DNA of 13,489 bases from Thalassotalea_B sp049613795 (GCA_049613795.1 JBMZCX010000074.1:1-13489); one strand, 5' to 3'. Shown: positions 1-7,731, counted from the first letter of the stretch. The notes: generated by a model from the sequence alone, not told the origin. Translations and numbers: made by a program.

Positions 1-50
1 GCGGGTTTTGATCCCGTCATTCAGAGGTTCAAATCCTCTTACCCCTGCCA
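1..50 (+). tRNA. tRNA-Gln (anticodon TTG), 3' part; 5' end outside window
   Basis: The 3' two thirds of a glutamine tRNA. The anticodon stem is 1-5/13-17 with a G-T wobble at its base. The seven-base loop 6-12 places anticodon TTG at 8-10, which reads CAA. The T-stem is AGAGG 23-27 with CCTCT 35-39 around the loop TTCAAAT. The acceptor strand TACCCCT (40-46) is followed by discriminator G47 and an encoded CCA (48-50). The D-arm and 5' acceptor strand lie left of the window. Its position beside ubiF matches E. coli, where a cluster of Gln/Met/Leu tRNAs adjoins ubiF, so further tRNA genes may lie just outside. Confidence 0.95.
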
Positions 51-112
51 CTTTTTCTATCCTTTTATCTACTTCTTATATAAAGATAAAATCCAAGTTT
101 ATAAAAATCACA
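51..112. terminator. Convergent tRNA-Gln/ubiF gap with weak terminator-like signals
   Basis: This short AT-rich gap lies between two convergent genes. A T-run (CTTTTT) starts immediately after the tRNA CCA. A perfect 8-bp inverted repeat, TTTTATCT at 63-70 with AGATAAAA at 84-91, has a 13-nt loop. The stem is AT-rich and no strong U-tract follows it on either strand, so a shared bidirectional terminator is possible but weakly supported. Confidence 0.3.
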
Positions 113-1282
113 CTATATTCCGCACGCATAAGCTAATGCTTTATTTTTTACTTGTGGCATTTTATTAATGAGTGACAATCCGATATTACGTACCGATTTA
201 ACAGCCGATGACGAATGACTAAAGACACCATAAAATGCGTCCATGGTTGTCATCATCAATAAATTGTCGTTACGGCGTTGTTTTTCATATCGAGAAAAAA
301 CAGCGGCATCATGCCAGCACTCCCCATTGCCAATAGCTTCAGCGATCACATTTTTAAGCGCTAGTACATCTTTAAAGCCTAAATTAACCCCCTGCCCTGC
401 TAGTGGATTAATCGTATGGGCTGCATCGCCCAGTAGTAATACTTGCCCTTGCTGGTATTGATTAGCATGGCGTCGCGTTAACGGAAAGGCCCCTTTAGCA
501 AGTACTTGTTTAATACCGCCTAGCTTTTGCGGGAATTGTTGATTTACCTCAATAGTAAGTTGCGTATTAGTTAAAGCAGATAACCGCTTAATTTCACTTT
601 TACTGTTGTACCAAACTAAAGATGCGTAATTACCTTGTAAAGGTAGCATAGCCAAAGGCCCTGAAGGTCTAAACTGTTGCCACGTAATATTCTGTTGCTC
701 AAGTTCAGTTTCTACATTAATTAACATAGCAGATTGTTGATAGTCCCAGCCCGTAATGCCAATGCCTGCTTGTTGACGAATTGACGAATTGGCACCGTCG
801 GCAGCGATCAGTAACTTCGTTTTAAGGGTATGATTAGTTAAACTGACTATAACTTCATTGTCACTTTGCTCAAATTCAGTAACTGACTCAGGGCAAAACA
901 ATTCAATATTTTTATGCGCGCTAATTTGTTGCCACAGCGCTAATTGTATTATTCTATTTTCAACAATATGGCCTAAGTGGGACTGATTAATTTCACTCGC
1001 ATTAAACTCAGTGTATGCACGCTCTTGTTCCCAAACCCCTAAACGTTGATAAGGGCAGCTTCGATTTTCTCGAATAAACGCCCAAGCATCTACACTTTGT
1101 AATAAATTCTCTGACGCTAATGAAATAGCCGATACGCGTAAATCAAATGGCTGTTCATGATGAAATTCTTTCGGAGCTGCTTTTTCAACCAACACAACTG
1201 TTAGCCCTAATTGAGCAAGAGTTAAAGCGCTTGATGCACCTACCATGCCGCCGCCAACAATGACGCAATCAACCTTTTTCAT
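113..1282 (-). CDS. ubiF: UbiF: 3-demethoxyubiquinol 3-hydroxylase, FAD-dependent
   Basis: A 389-residue flavoprotein monooxygenase of the UbiH/UbiF/COQ6 family. It hydroxylates the ring of a late ubiquinone intermediate at the membrane using FAD, NAD(P)H and O2. Visible motifs are the N-terminal Rossmann GxGxxG (G10, G12, G15), the DG motif (A161-D162-G163-A-N-S) and the C-terminal FAD-binding GD motif (G285-D286-A-A-H-T-I-N-P-L-A-G-Q-G). UbiF is preferred over UbiH and UbiI because the segment SCPYQRLGVWE, the PLTRRHA stretch and the ending resemble E. coli UbiF as I remember it. The neighbourhood (tRNA-Gln on one side, miaB cluster on the other) is also that of E. coli ubiF. The ATG at 1282-1280 has a purine-rich AGAGAG upstream. 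Length is normal for the family and no key residue is missing. Confidence 0.9.
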   Translation of the reverse strand: MKKVDCVIVGGGMVGASSALTLAQLGLTVVLVEKAAPKEFHHEQPFDLRVSAISLASENLLQSVDAWAFIRENRSCPYQRLGVWEQERAYTEFNASEINQSHLGHIVENRIIQLALWQQISAHKNIELFCPESVTEFEQSDNEVIVSLTNHTLKTKLLIAADGANSSIRQQAGIGITGWDYQQSAMLINVETELEQQNITWQQFRPSGPLAMLPLQGNYASLVWYNSKSEIKRLSALTNTQLTIEVNQQFPQKLGGIKQVLAKGAFPLTRRHANQYQQGQVLLLGDAAHTINPLAGQGVNLGFKDVLALKNVIAEAIGNGECWHDAAVFSRYEKQRRNDNLLMMTTMDAFYGVFSHSSSAVKSVRNIGLSLINKMPQVKNKALAYACGI

Positions 1283-1465
1283 ACATTCACTCTCTTTTGA
1301 TTTATGACACTATTCTATCTAACCCTATACGGTTAATCGAGTTGAAATAGTGTTAACCATCAAATACATCCCCTTTTCTAAAAAATTTAAAAATACAGTA
1401 CAATCAACACAAAACTAACGCACTAATTTAACTTTAACCAAACATAAAATTATTAAGGAAAGACA
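1283..1465. promoter_or_regulatory. Divergent intergenic region with repeated TTAACC half-sites
   Basis: This 183-bp region should carry the promoters for leftward ubiF and the rightward 149-aa gene. A -10-like TACAAT at 1399-1404 has a poor -35 (TTCTAA, 1376-1381) at 17-bp spacing, so it is only a candidate rightward promoter. A perfect inverted repeat ACACTATT (1307-1314)/AATAGTGT (1346-1353) encloses TAACC (1320-1324) and GGTTAA (1331-1336). The same half-site recurs as TTAACC at 1353-1358 and 1435-1440. A strong Shine-Dalgarno, AAGGAA at 1455-1460, lies 5 nt before the ATG at 1466. An operator or an RNA hairpin is possible; neither is demonstrated. Confidence 0.35.
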
Positions 1466-1915
1466 ATGTCAGCATTAAAAGAAGAAGTACGCGTTGAAAA
1501 AGATATTAACTTAATTTACGACTTTACCGAAAAACCTAATTTAACCCAATTAAAAGCGCATAAAGATCGTGCTGTCGTTGCTAAGCTGCGTGCAGATCTC
1601 ATTTTACCTAGCGATAAAATTTTAACGGTTGATATAGATTTCGACACCGATAGTGGCTACCATAACAATTCAATCATGGTAATGAATGATTTTGGTGTTG
1701 AAATGCTCGCCACTGCTTTCGAAGTGAAGTATGGTAAAGATCACGCTGATAAGATCAGAGCCGCCTGGAACGAAAAACAAGAAGAAAATGATCCTCGAAA
1801 ACCAACTTATATCTTGGTACAAAAGCCTGAGAATGAAGGCGATGTCCCTAAGTCACATCCAAAGTGCGGCGGAAAAGATCATCCACCGAAGGTTGCAACA
1901 CAAAGTATTACCTAA
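1466..1915 (+). CDS. Unrecognised 149-aa charged cytosolic protein
   Basis: I do not recognise this protein. The ATG has a strong Shine-Dalgarno (AAGGAA, 5-nt spacing), so translation from it is well supported. The product has no signal peptide or membrane segment and is rich in Lys, Asp and Glu. Residues 1-105 look like one compact alpha/beta domain: charged helix, then strands around LILPSDKILTVDIDFD (46-61) and SIMVMNDFGVEML (69-81), then an amphipathic helix (83-106). The tail (107-149) is Pro/Lys/Gly-rich, probably flexible, and holds the only cysteine (C134) between H131 and H139. Its 3' end overlaps the likely start of the propeller sensor by 23 nt, which suggests a shared transcript and perhaps translational coupling. 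A function cannot be assigned. Confidence 0.8.
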   Translation: MSALKEEVRVEKDINLIYDFTEKPNLTQLKAHKDRAVVAKLRADLILPSDKILTVDIDFDTDSGYHNNSIMVMNDFGVEMLATAFEVKYGKDHADKIRAAWNEKQEENDPRKPTYILVQKPENEGDVPKSHPKCGGKDHPPKVATQSIT

Positions 1916-4691
1916 GCTAAAAAAACACTTGCTGTGGTGGCTTCTGTCACCACTTTTGTTTACTAGCCCTTTAGCATATTCATTTGATAATAGTACATTC
2001 ACCCAGTTAATGGATGCCCGTAATATTGCACAAGATAATAACGGCTTTATTTGGCTAGCTGGTCAACAAGGATTAACTCGCTTCGACGGCAGTGAACTCG
2101 TTACCTTTGCGAATCATAATAGAAAATGGCCGCTCCCTTATACTTGGATACATGATATTGAGCCCGTTAACGATAAATTGCTTATTAGTACCGAAACAAA
2201 AGGAGCATGGTGGTTTAACCCCAGTACAGGGGAAAGTCAGCCATTAAATGCTAAGCTACAGGATAATAGTGTCTATCAAAGTTACATTTTTAAAGAAGAC
2301 GTTTATCTCTTTTCCGATAAAATATATCGCTTCAATGAAACAACCCAACAAACTCAAATACTGGCAGAAAATATTGAGTTAATAAACTTTGTTAGCACAT
2401 CGAAAAATATTTATTTTTATAATAGAGCCTCTTTAAACTTACTAACTAGTACTGGCTATACTCCCATCTTAAATAAGCCAATAGTACACGTAGAAAGTAT
2501 CAATGATAAATTACTCATTATTGAAAAAAATAAACTTAGCCTCTATCAAGGAACATCCATACGTATAGAAAAAGTAATAAACTATAATGCCGTAGCCGTG
2601 ACCAAAACCAATAGCAATGACTTTTTTATTGCCGATGATAAGGGTGTATTACATAAGTTTAGCGGTGACTTAGTGCCCTTAACACATAACTTTCCAAAAA
2701 TTGAAGCCCAAGGCATCAATAAAATATTTCACGACACATCAAACACTCTTTGGTATATCAGTAATAGTGGCATTGGTAAAATATCTGAACAACATATTAG
2801 TAATACCCCTTTCTACTTTAATGCCCATATAAATGCGATAGAGTTAGAGCGCTATAATAACGAAATTGTTTTAGGGAGCTATGGTGACGGCTTACACAGT
2901 TTTAATAATGAAAGTTCATTATTCTCTGAAAAAATAAAAGCGAAATTAACAGGAAAAGACAGACAGATTACAGATTTACAACGCATAGGCGATGATCTCT
3001 ACATTGCGACTTTTGGTGGCTTATGGAAATATTCTGTAAAAAGCAATACCTTAATAAAGCTGCCATTTAAAGAAAACAATCAATTGCTTCTCGATATAAG
3101 CTTAGTTGATAATTTACTCTACCTTGCGATCGACGGTAACGGCTTTATTAGCTATGACCACATTACCAACGAAGTCGCTCAAGTTGTTGATAAAACCCAT
3201 AACTTTAGCTCGCCTGAAGTGATCGACATCATTGAGGGCGCTAATAACACTATTTGGTTAGCAACGGCAGAAGGCGTTGACATATACAACAAAGCAACTC
3301 AAAAAATAACAAATATCAACTTACCAGGTTCAAGCAAAATTATTTCATTGTTAGCTTTTAATAATAAAATATTTGCCTTTTCAAAGGGCAATGGTATCAG
3401 TGTTCTTAATAACTCAGGTGAAATTCTTAACCAGTTTGCTACGGGTATTAATTTCGGCAAAGCAACGCTCATTAATAATGAGATTTGGGCGCCCTCTCGT
3501 AAAGGGTTATTTAAAATCAATCCCGAAACTTATGAGAAGCTACTCGTTCCAAATACTGAAAACTTTAGCTTTTCTGGCTCCCCCGAGCTTCTAAATGACC
3601 TAGTGTATATAGCCCATTACGGTGGCGTCATTACCATTCCTCTAAGGGATGTCACAGGCTTTGAACCAGCTATTTTTATCAGCCAAACTACGGTATCTGG
3701 CAAACATCACCTATTAAATAAAGAGATAAACATCAAGTCGGCTCATGACGTGGTTCAGCTAAACTTAGCCTCTTTAGATTTTAGCGCTGGTCAGAATAAA
3801 CAATTTAAATATCAAATAAACAATGGTATTTGGTACCCCATTAACGGGTATCAATTAACGTTAACAGGCTTAGCTTCTGGTAGCTATTACTTAACGATAA
3901 TGGGAACAAATAGCTTAGGACAATGGAGTAAAAAACAAGCATTTACGCAAATACATGTCGCCTATCCATGGTACTGGACGCCAAAACTACGCGTATTATA
4001 CGCCATTGGTGTGGTCGCTATTGTCATTATTTTAGTATGGCTTTTATACTTACGCAGTCGATCAATTACGCATATACACGCTTTATTAAAAAACGATGTA
4101 AAAACACGCGGTAAGAATGCACTAAACGTAAGCCGAAATTTATCTCACGTGCTCAGCCTCTTTGAAAAGCTCCCAATTAAAAACGCACCTGAATTAGCAG
4201 ACGATCAGCTAAAAATAAAAGCGCTATTACAAGAGTCAGTAAAAGAGTTAACAGATCAATCTCAAGCGAAAGCGCCTGATAACCTCTATGGCAATACATT
4301 AACAGTGGCATTGCCTTTCTTAGTCGACTTTGTTCACAAGAAATATCATATCAACCTTAAATTTAATCACGAGGTTAATGAAGAAACCATTAGCTACGAG
4401 TTACAGTCAGATATTTATACGATGATTTATGAAGCGCTTATTTCAGCTATTTTAAACGGAAATGGTCGGAATTTTACGGTTTCACTACAAGAATTTAAGC
4501 AAAAAATATGGCTCACTATTTCTGATGACGGTGATAGTTTCACTCATTTCAAAAGCAAAATTAACTTCGATATGGCAATGTATTACATTCGTCAAATTGC
4601 CAATAAACACGCTGCATCGGTTAATACTTTTGCCGAACAAAGCGAAGGGAGTCAGCTAATCATCTCTATCCCTTTAATGAAAATATCGTAA
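1893..4691 (+). CDS. Periplasmic double-propeller/Y_Y_Y membrane sensor with degenerate histidine-kinase-like domain
   Basis: I place the start at TTG 1893, giving 932 aa. The frame is open back to an ATG at 1731, but that would overlap the preceding gene by 185 nt and put some 66 residues before the signal peptide. ATG 1842 is the other candidate. From TTG 1893 a Lys-rich n-region, a hydrophobic core (about 13-28) and a cleavage-like AYS-F form a normal signal peptide. About 14 propeller units follow (41-590), starting with a classic Reg_prop repeat (NNGFIWLAGQQGLTRFDG), enough for two seven-bladed propellers. A Y_Y_Y-type beta-sandwich (about 617-688) and one TM helix (about 697-720) come next. 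The cytoplasmic part (722-932) resembles HisKA_3 plus HATPase. Key residues look lost: VSRNLSH (746-752) has Ser where the phospho-His is expected, the N-box is EALISAILNG (847-856) with Ser for Asn, and the G1 box is DDGDSF (878-883) with Ser for the second Gly. It probably senses an extracellular ligand and signals without classical kinase activity. Confidence 0.85.
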   Translation: MQHKVLPKLKKHLLWWLLSPLLFTSPLAYSFDNSTFTQLMDARNIAQDNNGFIWLAGQQGLTRFDGSELVTFANHNRKWPLPYTWIHDIEPVNDKLLISTETKGAWWFNPSTGESQPLNAKLQDNSVYQSYIFKEDVYLFSDKIYRFNETTQQTQILAENIELINFVSTSKNIYFYNRASLNLLTSTGYTPILNKPIVHVESINDKLLIIEKNKLSLYQGTSIRIEKVINYNAVAVTKTNSNDFFIADDKGVLHKFSGDLVPLTHNFPKIEAQGINKIFHDTSNTLWYISNSGIGKISEQHISNTPFYFNAHINAIELERYNNEIVLGSYGDGLHSFNNESSLFSEKIKAKLTGKDRQITDLQRIGDDLYIATFGGLWKYSVKSNTLIKLPFKENNQLLLDISLVDNLLYLAIDGNGFISYDHITNEVAQVVDKTHNFSSPEVIDIIEGANNTIWLATAEGVDIYNKATQKITNINLPGSSKIISLLAFNNKIFAFSKGNGISVLNNSGEILNQFATGINFGKATLINNEIWAPSRKGLFKINPETYEKLLVPNTENFSFSGSPELLNDLVYIAHYGGVITIPLRDVTGFEPAIFISQTTVSGKHHLLNKEINIKSAHDVVQLNLASLDFSAGQNKQFKYQINNGIWYPINGYQLTLTGLASGSYYLTIMGTNSLGQWSKKQAFTQIHVAYPWYWTPKLRVLYAIGVVAIVIILVWLLYLRSRSITHIHALLKNDVKTRGKNALNVSRNLSHVLSLFEKLPIKNAPELADDQLKIKALLQESVKELTDQSQAKAPDNLYGNTLTVALPFLVDFVHKKYHINLKFNHEVNEETISYELQSDIYTMIYEALISAILNGNGRNFTVSLQEFKQKIWLTISDDGDSFTHFKSKINFDMAMYYIRQIANKHAASVNTFAEQSEGSQLIISIPLMKIS

Positions 4692-4722
4692 AGCGTCACT
4701 TTCACTAGCAACAAGCTTGAAG

Positions 4723-4747
4723 AAAGAGTAAAATACCGCTCTTTTTT
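4723..4747 (+). terminator. Weak intrinsic terminator after the sensor gene
   Basis: AAAGAG (4723-4728) can pair with CTCTTT (4739-4744) across a 10-nt loop, and the T-run continues to 4747. The stem is short and AU-rich and its 3' arm merges into the U-tract, so termination would be partial. It lies 31 nt after the sensor stop and separates that module from miaB. Confidence 0.4.
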
Positions 4748-4779
4748 CCTGTTATCGAATAAATTTTAGGCAATATTAA

Positions 4780-6222
4780 ATGAGTAAGAAGTTATATATC
4801 AAAACGTGGGGCTGCCAAATGAACGAGTACGACTCGCAAAAAATGGCTGAACTTTTAGATTCCACCCATGGGTTTGAATTGGCGCAAGAGGCTGAAGAAG
4901 CTGACGTGATATTACTCAATACTTGCTCTATTCGCGAAAAAGCACAAGAAAAAGTATTTCATCAGCTTGGCCGATGGAAGAACCTTAAAGAAAATAATCC
5001 AGACTTACTCATTGGCGTAGGTGGCTGTGTTGCTTCGCAAGAAGGCGATGCCATTCGCCAACGAGCTCCATTTGTTGATATGGTATTTGGACCACAAACC
5101 TTACATCGCTTACCCGAAATGATCCAACAAGTCACGGGTGACCATAACCCTGTGGTTGACGTGAGTTTCCCTGAAATAGAAAAATTTGATCGTTTACCTG
5201 AGCCTAAAGCAGAAGGTGCAACTGCATTTGTCTCAATTATGGAAGGTTGTAGCAAGTACTGTACATTCTGTGTCGTACCTTATACCCGAGGTGAAGAAGT
5301 TAGCCGTCCAATGGACGACGTATTATACGAAATAGCACAATTAGCAGAGCAAGGCGTAAGAGAAGTAAATTTACTTGGCCAAAACGTAAATGCTTATCGC
5401 GGGACCATGCACGACGACACTATTTGTCGCTTTTCGGACCTTATTCGCTTAATTGCCACCATTGATGGCATTGATAGAATACGTTACACCACTTCTCACC
5501 CAGTAGAATTTACTGACGATATTATTGAAGTATATAAAGATGTGCCTGAATTAGTCAGCCACTTACACTTGCCTGTACAAAGTGGCTCTGATCGTATTTT
5601 AGTACAAATGAAACGTGGTCATACTGCATTAGAATATAAATCACAAATACGTAAACTACGTAAAGCACGCCCAGAAATTTGTATGTCATCTGATTTTATA
5701 ATTGGCTTCCCAGGAGAGACTGACGCAGATTTTCAGGCAACAATGGACTTAATTCAAGCAGTTGATTTTGATTTAAGCTTTAGCTTTATTTATAGCGCCC
5801 GCCCTGGTACACCAGCAGCTGATATGGTTGATGATGTTAGTGAAGCAACCAAAAAGCAACGCTTACAGCTATTACAAGACCGTATTAGCCAACAAGCATT
5901 GCGTATTGCAAGGCAAATGCTAAACACAGAGCAACGTATTTTAGTTGAAGGCCCTTCTAAAAAGAATCCAATGGAGCTTAGAGGAAGAACCGAGAATAAC
6001 CGTATTGTTAATTTTGAAGCACCACATTCAGTTATTGGTCAATTTGTTGATGTTAGCATTAACGACGTTTATGCAAACTCTTTACGTGGTACGTTAATTC
6101 GTACAGAAGCCGAAATGGGTCTTCGCATCGCGCTTTCACCAGCTGATATTCTTGCAAATAATCATCACCAAACAAGCCAAGATACCAAAGACAGCTTAGG
6201 TGTAGAAACGTTTACACCGTAA
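4780..6222 (+). CDS. miaB: MiaB: tRNA-2-methylthio-N6-dimethylallyladenosine synthase
   Basis: A radical-SAM methylthiotransferase that converts i6A37 to ms2i6A37 in tRNAs reading UNN codons. It uses two [4Fe-4S] clusters and SAM in the cytosol. The 480-aa product has the three-part family layout. The N-terminal UPF0004 domain has cluster ligands C12 (WGCQMNEYDS), C49 (NTCSIREKA) and C83 (GGCVASQ). The radical-SAM core has C157, C161 and C164 (EGCSKYCTFCVVPYTRG). A C-terminal TRAM domain spans about 378-441. An AGG (4768-4770) precedes the ATG by 9 nt. Downstream, ybeZ follows within about 25 nt, as in E. coli, so it heads the miaB-ybeZYX-lnt cluster. Length and all six cysteines are intact. 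The last 35 or so residues are a polar, family-variable tail. Confidence 0.98.
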   Translation: MSKKLYIKTWGCQMNEYDSQKMAELLDSTHGFELAQEAEEADVILLNTCSIREKAQEKVFHQLGRWKNLKENNPDLLIGVGGCVASQEGDAIRQRAPFVDMVFGPQTLHRLPEMIQQVTGDHNPVVDVSFPEIEKFDRLPEPKAEGATAFVSIMEGCSKYCTFCVVPYTRGEEVSRPMDDVLYEIAQLAEQGVREVNLLGQNVNAYRGTMHDDTICRFSDLIRLIATIDGIDRIRYTTSHPVEFTDDIIEVYKDVPELVSHLHLPVQSGSDRILVQMKRGHTALEYKSQIRKLRKARPEICMSSDFIIGFPGETDADFQATMDLIQAVDFDLSFSFIYSARPGTPAADMVDDVSEATKKQRLQLLQDRISQQALRIARQMLNTEQRILVEGPSKKNPMELRGRTENNRIVNFEAPHSVIGQFVDVSINDVYANSLRGTLIRTEAEMGLRIALSPADILANNHHQTSQDTKDSLGVETFTP

Positions 6223-6245
6223 TAAAAACAGTATTGGATAATAAT

Positions 6246-7289
6246 TTGAGTAAAAATACGCATCAAATCATAAAGTTAACGCCTGTAGATAATAGTCGAC
6301 AAGCAAATTTATGTGGGCCAATGGATGACAACCTAAAAACAATAGAAAAGCGTTTAGGTGTTGAAATTAGCTACCGTGGCCATGAATTTAAAATTGTTGG
6401 TCTTGCTCATGCAACCATAGCAGTGGCTAAACTATTAACCGACTTGTATGTTGAAACTGCAACGGTAAAAGGTGAAGCGAAAGTCATCACTGACGAAATG
6501 GTGCATTTAGCCATAGTCGGTATCAACGCCTTAGAACAAGCACCAAGCAGTAATGATGGTCACTATGATAAAGTTGTGACCATTAAAACAAAACGTGGCG
6601 TCATTAAACCACGCAATGCAAATCAACAATCTTATGTTCAAAATGTGTTAACTAATGACATTAGTTTTGGTGTTGGCGTTGCTGGCACCGGTAAAACTTA
6701 CCTTGCAGTTGCCTGTGCTATAGAAGCACTTGAACGCCAAGAAGTTCGTCGTATTTTACTAACACGCCCAGCAGTTGAAGCAGGTGAAAAACTTGGTTTT
6801 TTACCTGGCGACTTATCACAGAAAATAGATCCTTATTTACGCCCTTTATACGATGCACTTTTTGAAATGCTTGGTTTTGAAAAAGTAGAAAAACTCATTG
6901 AACGTAACGTAATTGAAATTGCCCCACTTGCTTACATGCGAGGACGCACATTAAACGACGCATTTATTATTCTTGACGAAAGTCAAAATACGTCTGTTGA
7001 GCAAATGAAAATGTTTTTAACCCGTATCGGCTTTAACTCAAGAGCGGTTATTACTGGTGACGTCACTCAAGTTGACTTGCCAAGAGGCCAAAAATCAGGC
7101 TTAAGACACGCCATTGAAGTACTTGAAGATATTTCAGGCGTTAGCTTTAACTTCTTTCAATCAAAAGATGTAGTTCGCCACCCTGTAGTGGCTCGAATTG
7201 TTGAAGCATACGAAGCACATGAGAAGAAAGTTAATCGATTCAAAACTGAAAAATCACATCAAGGTAGCAGCAATGACAATAGAGGTTGA
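6246..7289 (+). CDS. ybeZ: YbeZ: PhoH-family ATPase
   Basis: A PhoH-like P-loop NTPase that partners with the endonuclease YbeY in rRNA and ribosome-associated RNA metabolism; its exact RNA role is not settled. From the chosen start it has 347 aa. Visible features are an N-terminal RNA-binding-like segment (CGPMDDNLKTIEKRLGVEI), Walker A GVAGTGKT (144-151), Walker B IILDESQN (241-248), and TGDVTQVDLPRG downstream of it. No ATG fits the conserved N-terminus. TTG 6246 has GGA (6236-6238) 7 nt upstream and gives an N-terminus about the same length as E. coli YbeZ before the CGP motif. TTG 6234 would add four residues without a clear ribosome-binding site. The 3' end overlaps ybeY by 17 nt, so the two are probably translationally coupled. 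Confidence 0.93.
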   Translation: MSKNTHQIIKLTPVDNSRQANLCGPMDDNLKTIEKRLGVEISYRGHEFKIVGLAHATIAVAKLLTDLYVETATVKGEAKVITDEMVHLAIVGINALEQAPSSNDGHYDKVVTIKTKRGVIKPRNANQQSYVQNVLTNDISFGVGVAGTGKTYLAVACAIEALERQEVRRILLTRPAVEAGEKLGFLPGDLSQKIDPYLRPLYDALFEMLGFEKVEKLIERNVIEIAPLAYMRGRTLNDAFIILDESQNTSVEQMKMFLTRIGFNSRAVITGDVTQVDLPRGQKSGLRHAIEVLEDISGVSFNFFQSKDVVRHPVVARIVEAYEAHEKKVNRFKTEKSHQGSSNDNRG

Positions 7290-7725
7290 TCTACAAATAG
7301 CATCAACCGCTAAGAACTTGCCCTCAGAGCAAGAGTTTTTAGCTTGGGCTACCTGTGCGCTACAACAATACAACAAAGCCTTTGAACTCACTATTCGTAT
7401 TGTTGATATTGATGAAAGCCAACAATTAAATTTGCAATATCGCCAAAAAGATAAGCCCACCAACGTATTATCTTTTCCTTTTGAAGTACCAGAGGGGATT
7501 GAACTTAATTTATTAGGTGACTTAGTGATTTGTGCCGACGTTGTTAAGCACGAAGCTATCGAGCAAAATAAACCGCTTAAAAATCATTGGGCACATATGG
7601 TAATTCATGGCTGCTTGCACTTACTCGGTTTTGATCATATTGCAGATGACGAAGCTGAAGAAATGGAAGCATTAGAAATTTCATTACTTGCACAGCTTAA
7701 AATAAGTGACCCATATACGGGCTAA
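7273..7725 (+). CDS. ybeY: YbeY: endoribonuclease / rRNA maturation factor
   Basis: A single-strand endoribonuclease of the UPF0054 family, needed for 16S rRNA 3'-end processing and 70S quality control in bacteria where it has been studied. The metal-binding motif HGCLHLLGFDH supplies H112, H116 and H122, and the conserved Arg (R57) is in YRQKDKPTNVLSFPFE. The frame is open upstream to 7198, but ATG 7273 is the correct start. It has AAGG (7261-7264) at suitable spacing, gives 150 aa (the usual family length is about 150-155), and matches the family N-terminus (EVDLQIAS). It begins inside the end of ybeZ, fitting the known YbeZ-YbeY partnership. Catalytic residues are intact. Confidence 0.96.
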   Translation: MTIEVDLQIASTAKNLPSEQEFLAWATCALQQYNKAFELTIRIVDIDESQQLNLQYRQKDKPTNVLSFPFEVPEGIELNLLGDLVICADVVKHEAIEQNKPLKNHWAHMVIHGCLHLLGFDHIADDEAEEMEALEISLLAQLKISDPYTG

Positions 7726-7731
7726 TTCATT

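Noticed and set aside
3373..3594. Plus-strand 73-codon frame, and a minus-strand 73-codon frame at 3299-3520, inside the sensor gene
   Set aside because: Both lie entirely within the propeller coding sequence, have no ribosome-binding site and look compositionally like out-of-frame translations.
4462..4659. 65-codon plus-strand frame in the sensor C-terminal region
   Set aside because: It is an alternate frame of the HATPase-like domain with no start signal and no recognisable protein features.
7198..7272. Upstream extension of ybeY by 25 residues
   Set aside because: The extension overlaps ybeZ, has no conserved YbeY sequence, and ATG 7273 has a proper ribosome-binding site and family-typical length.
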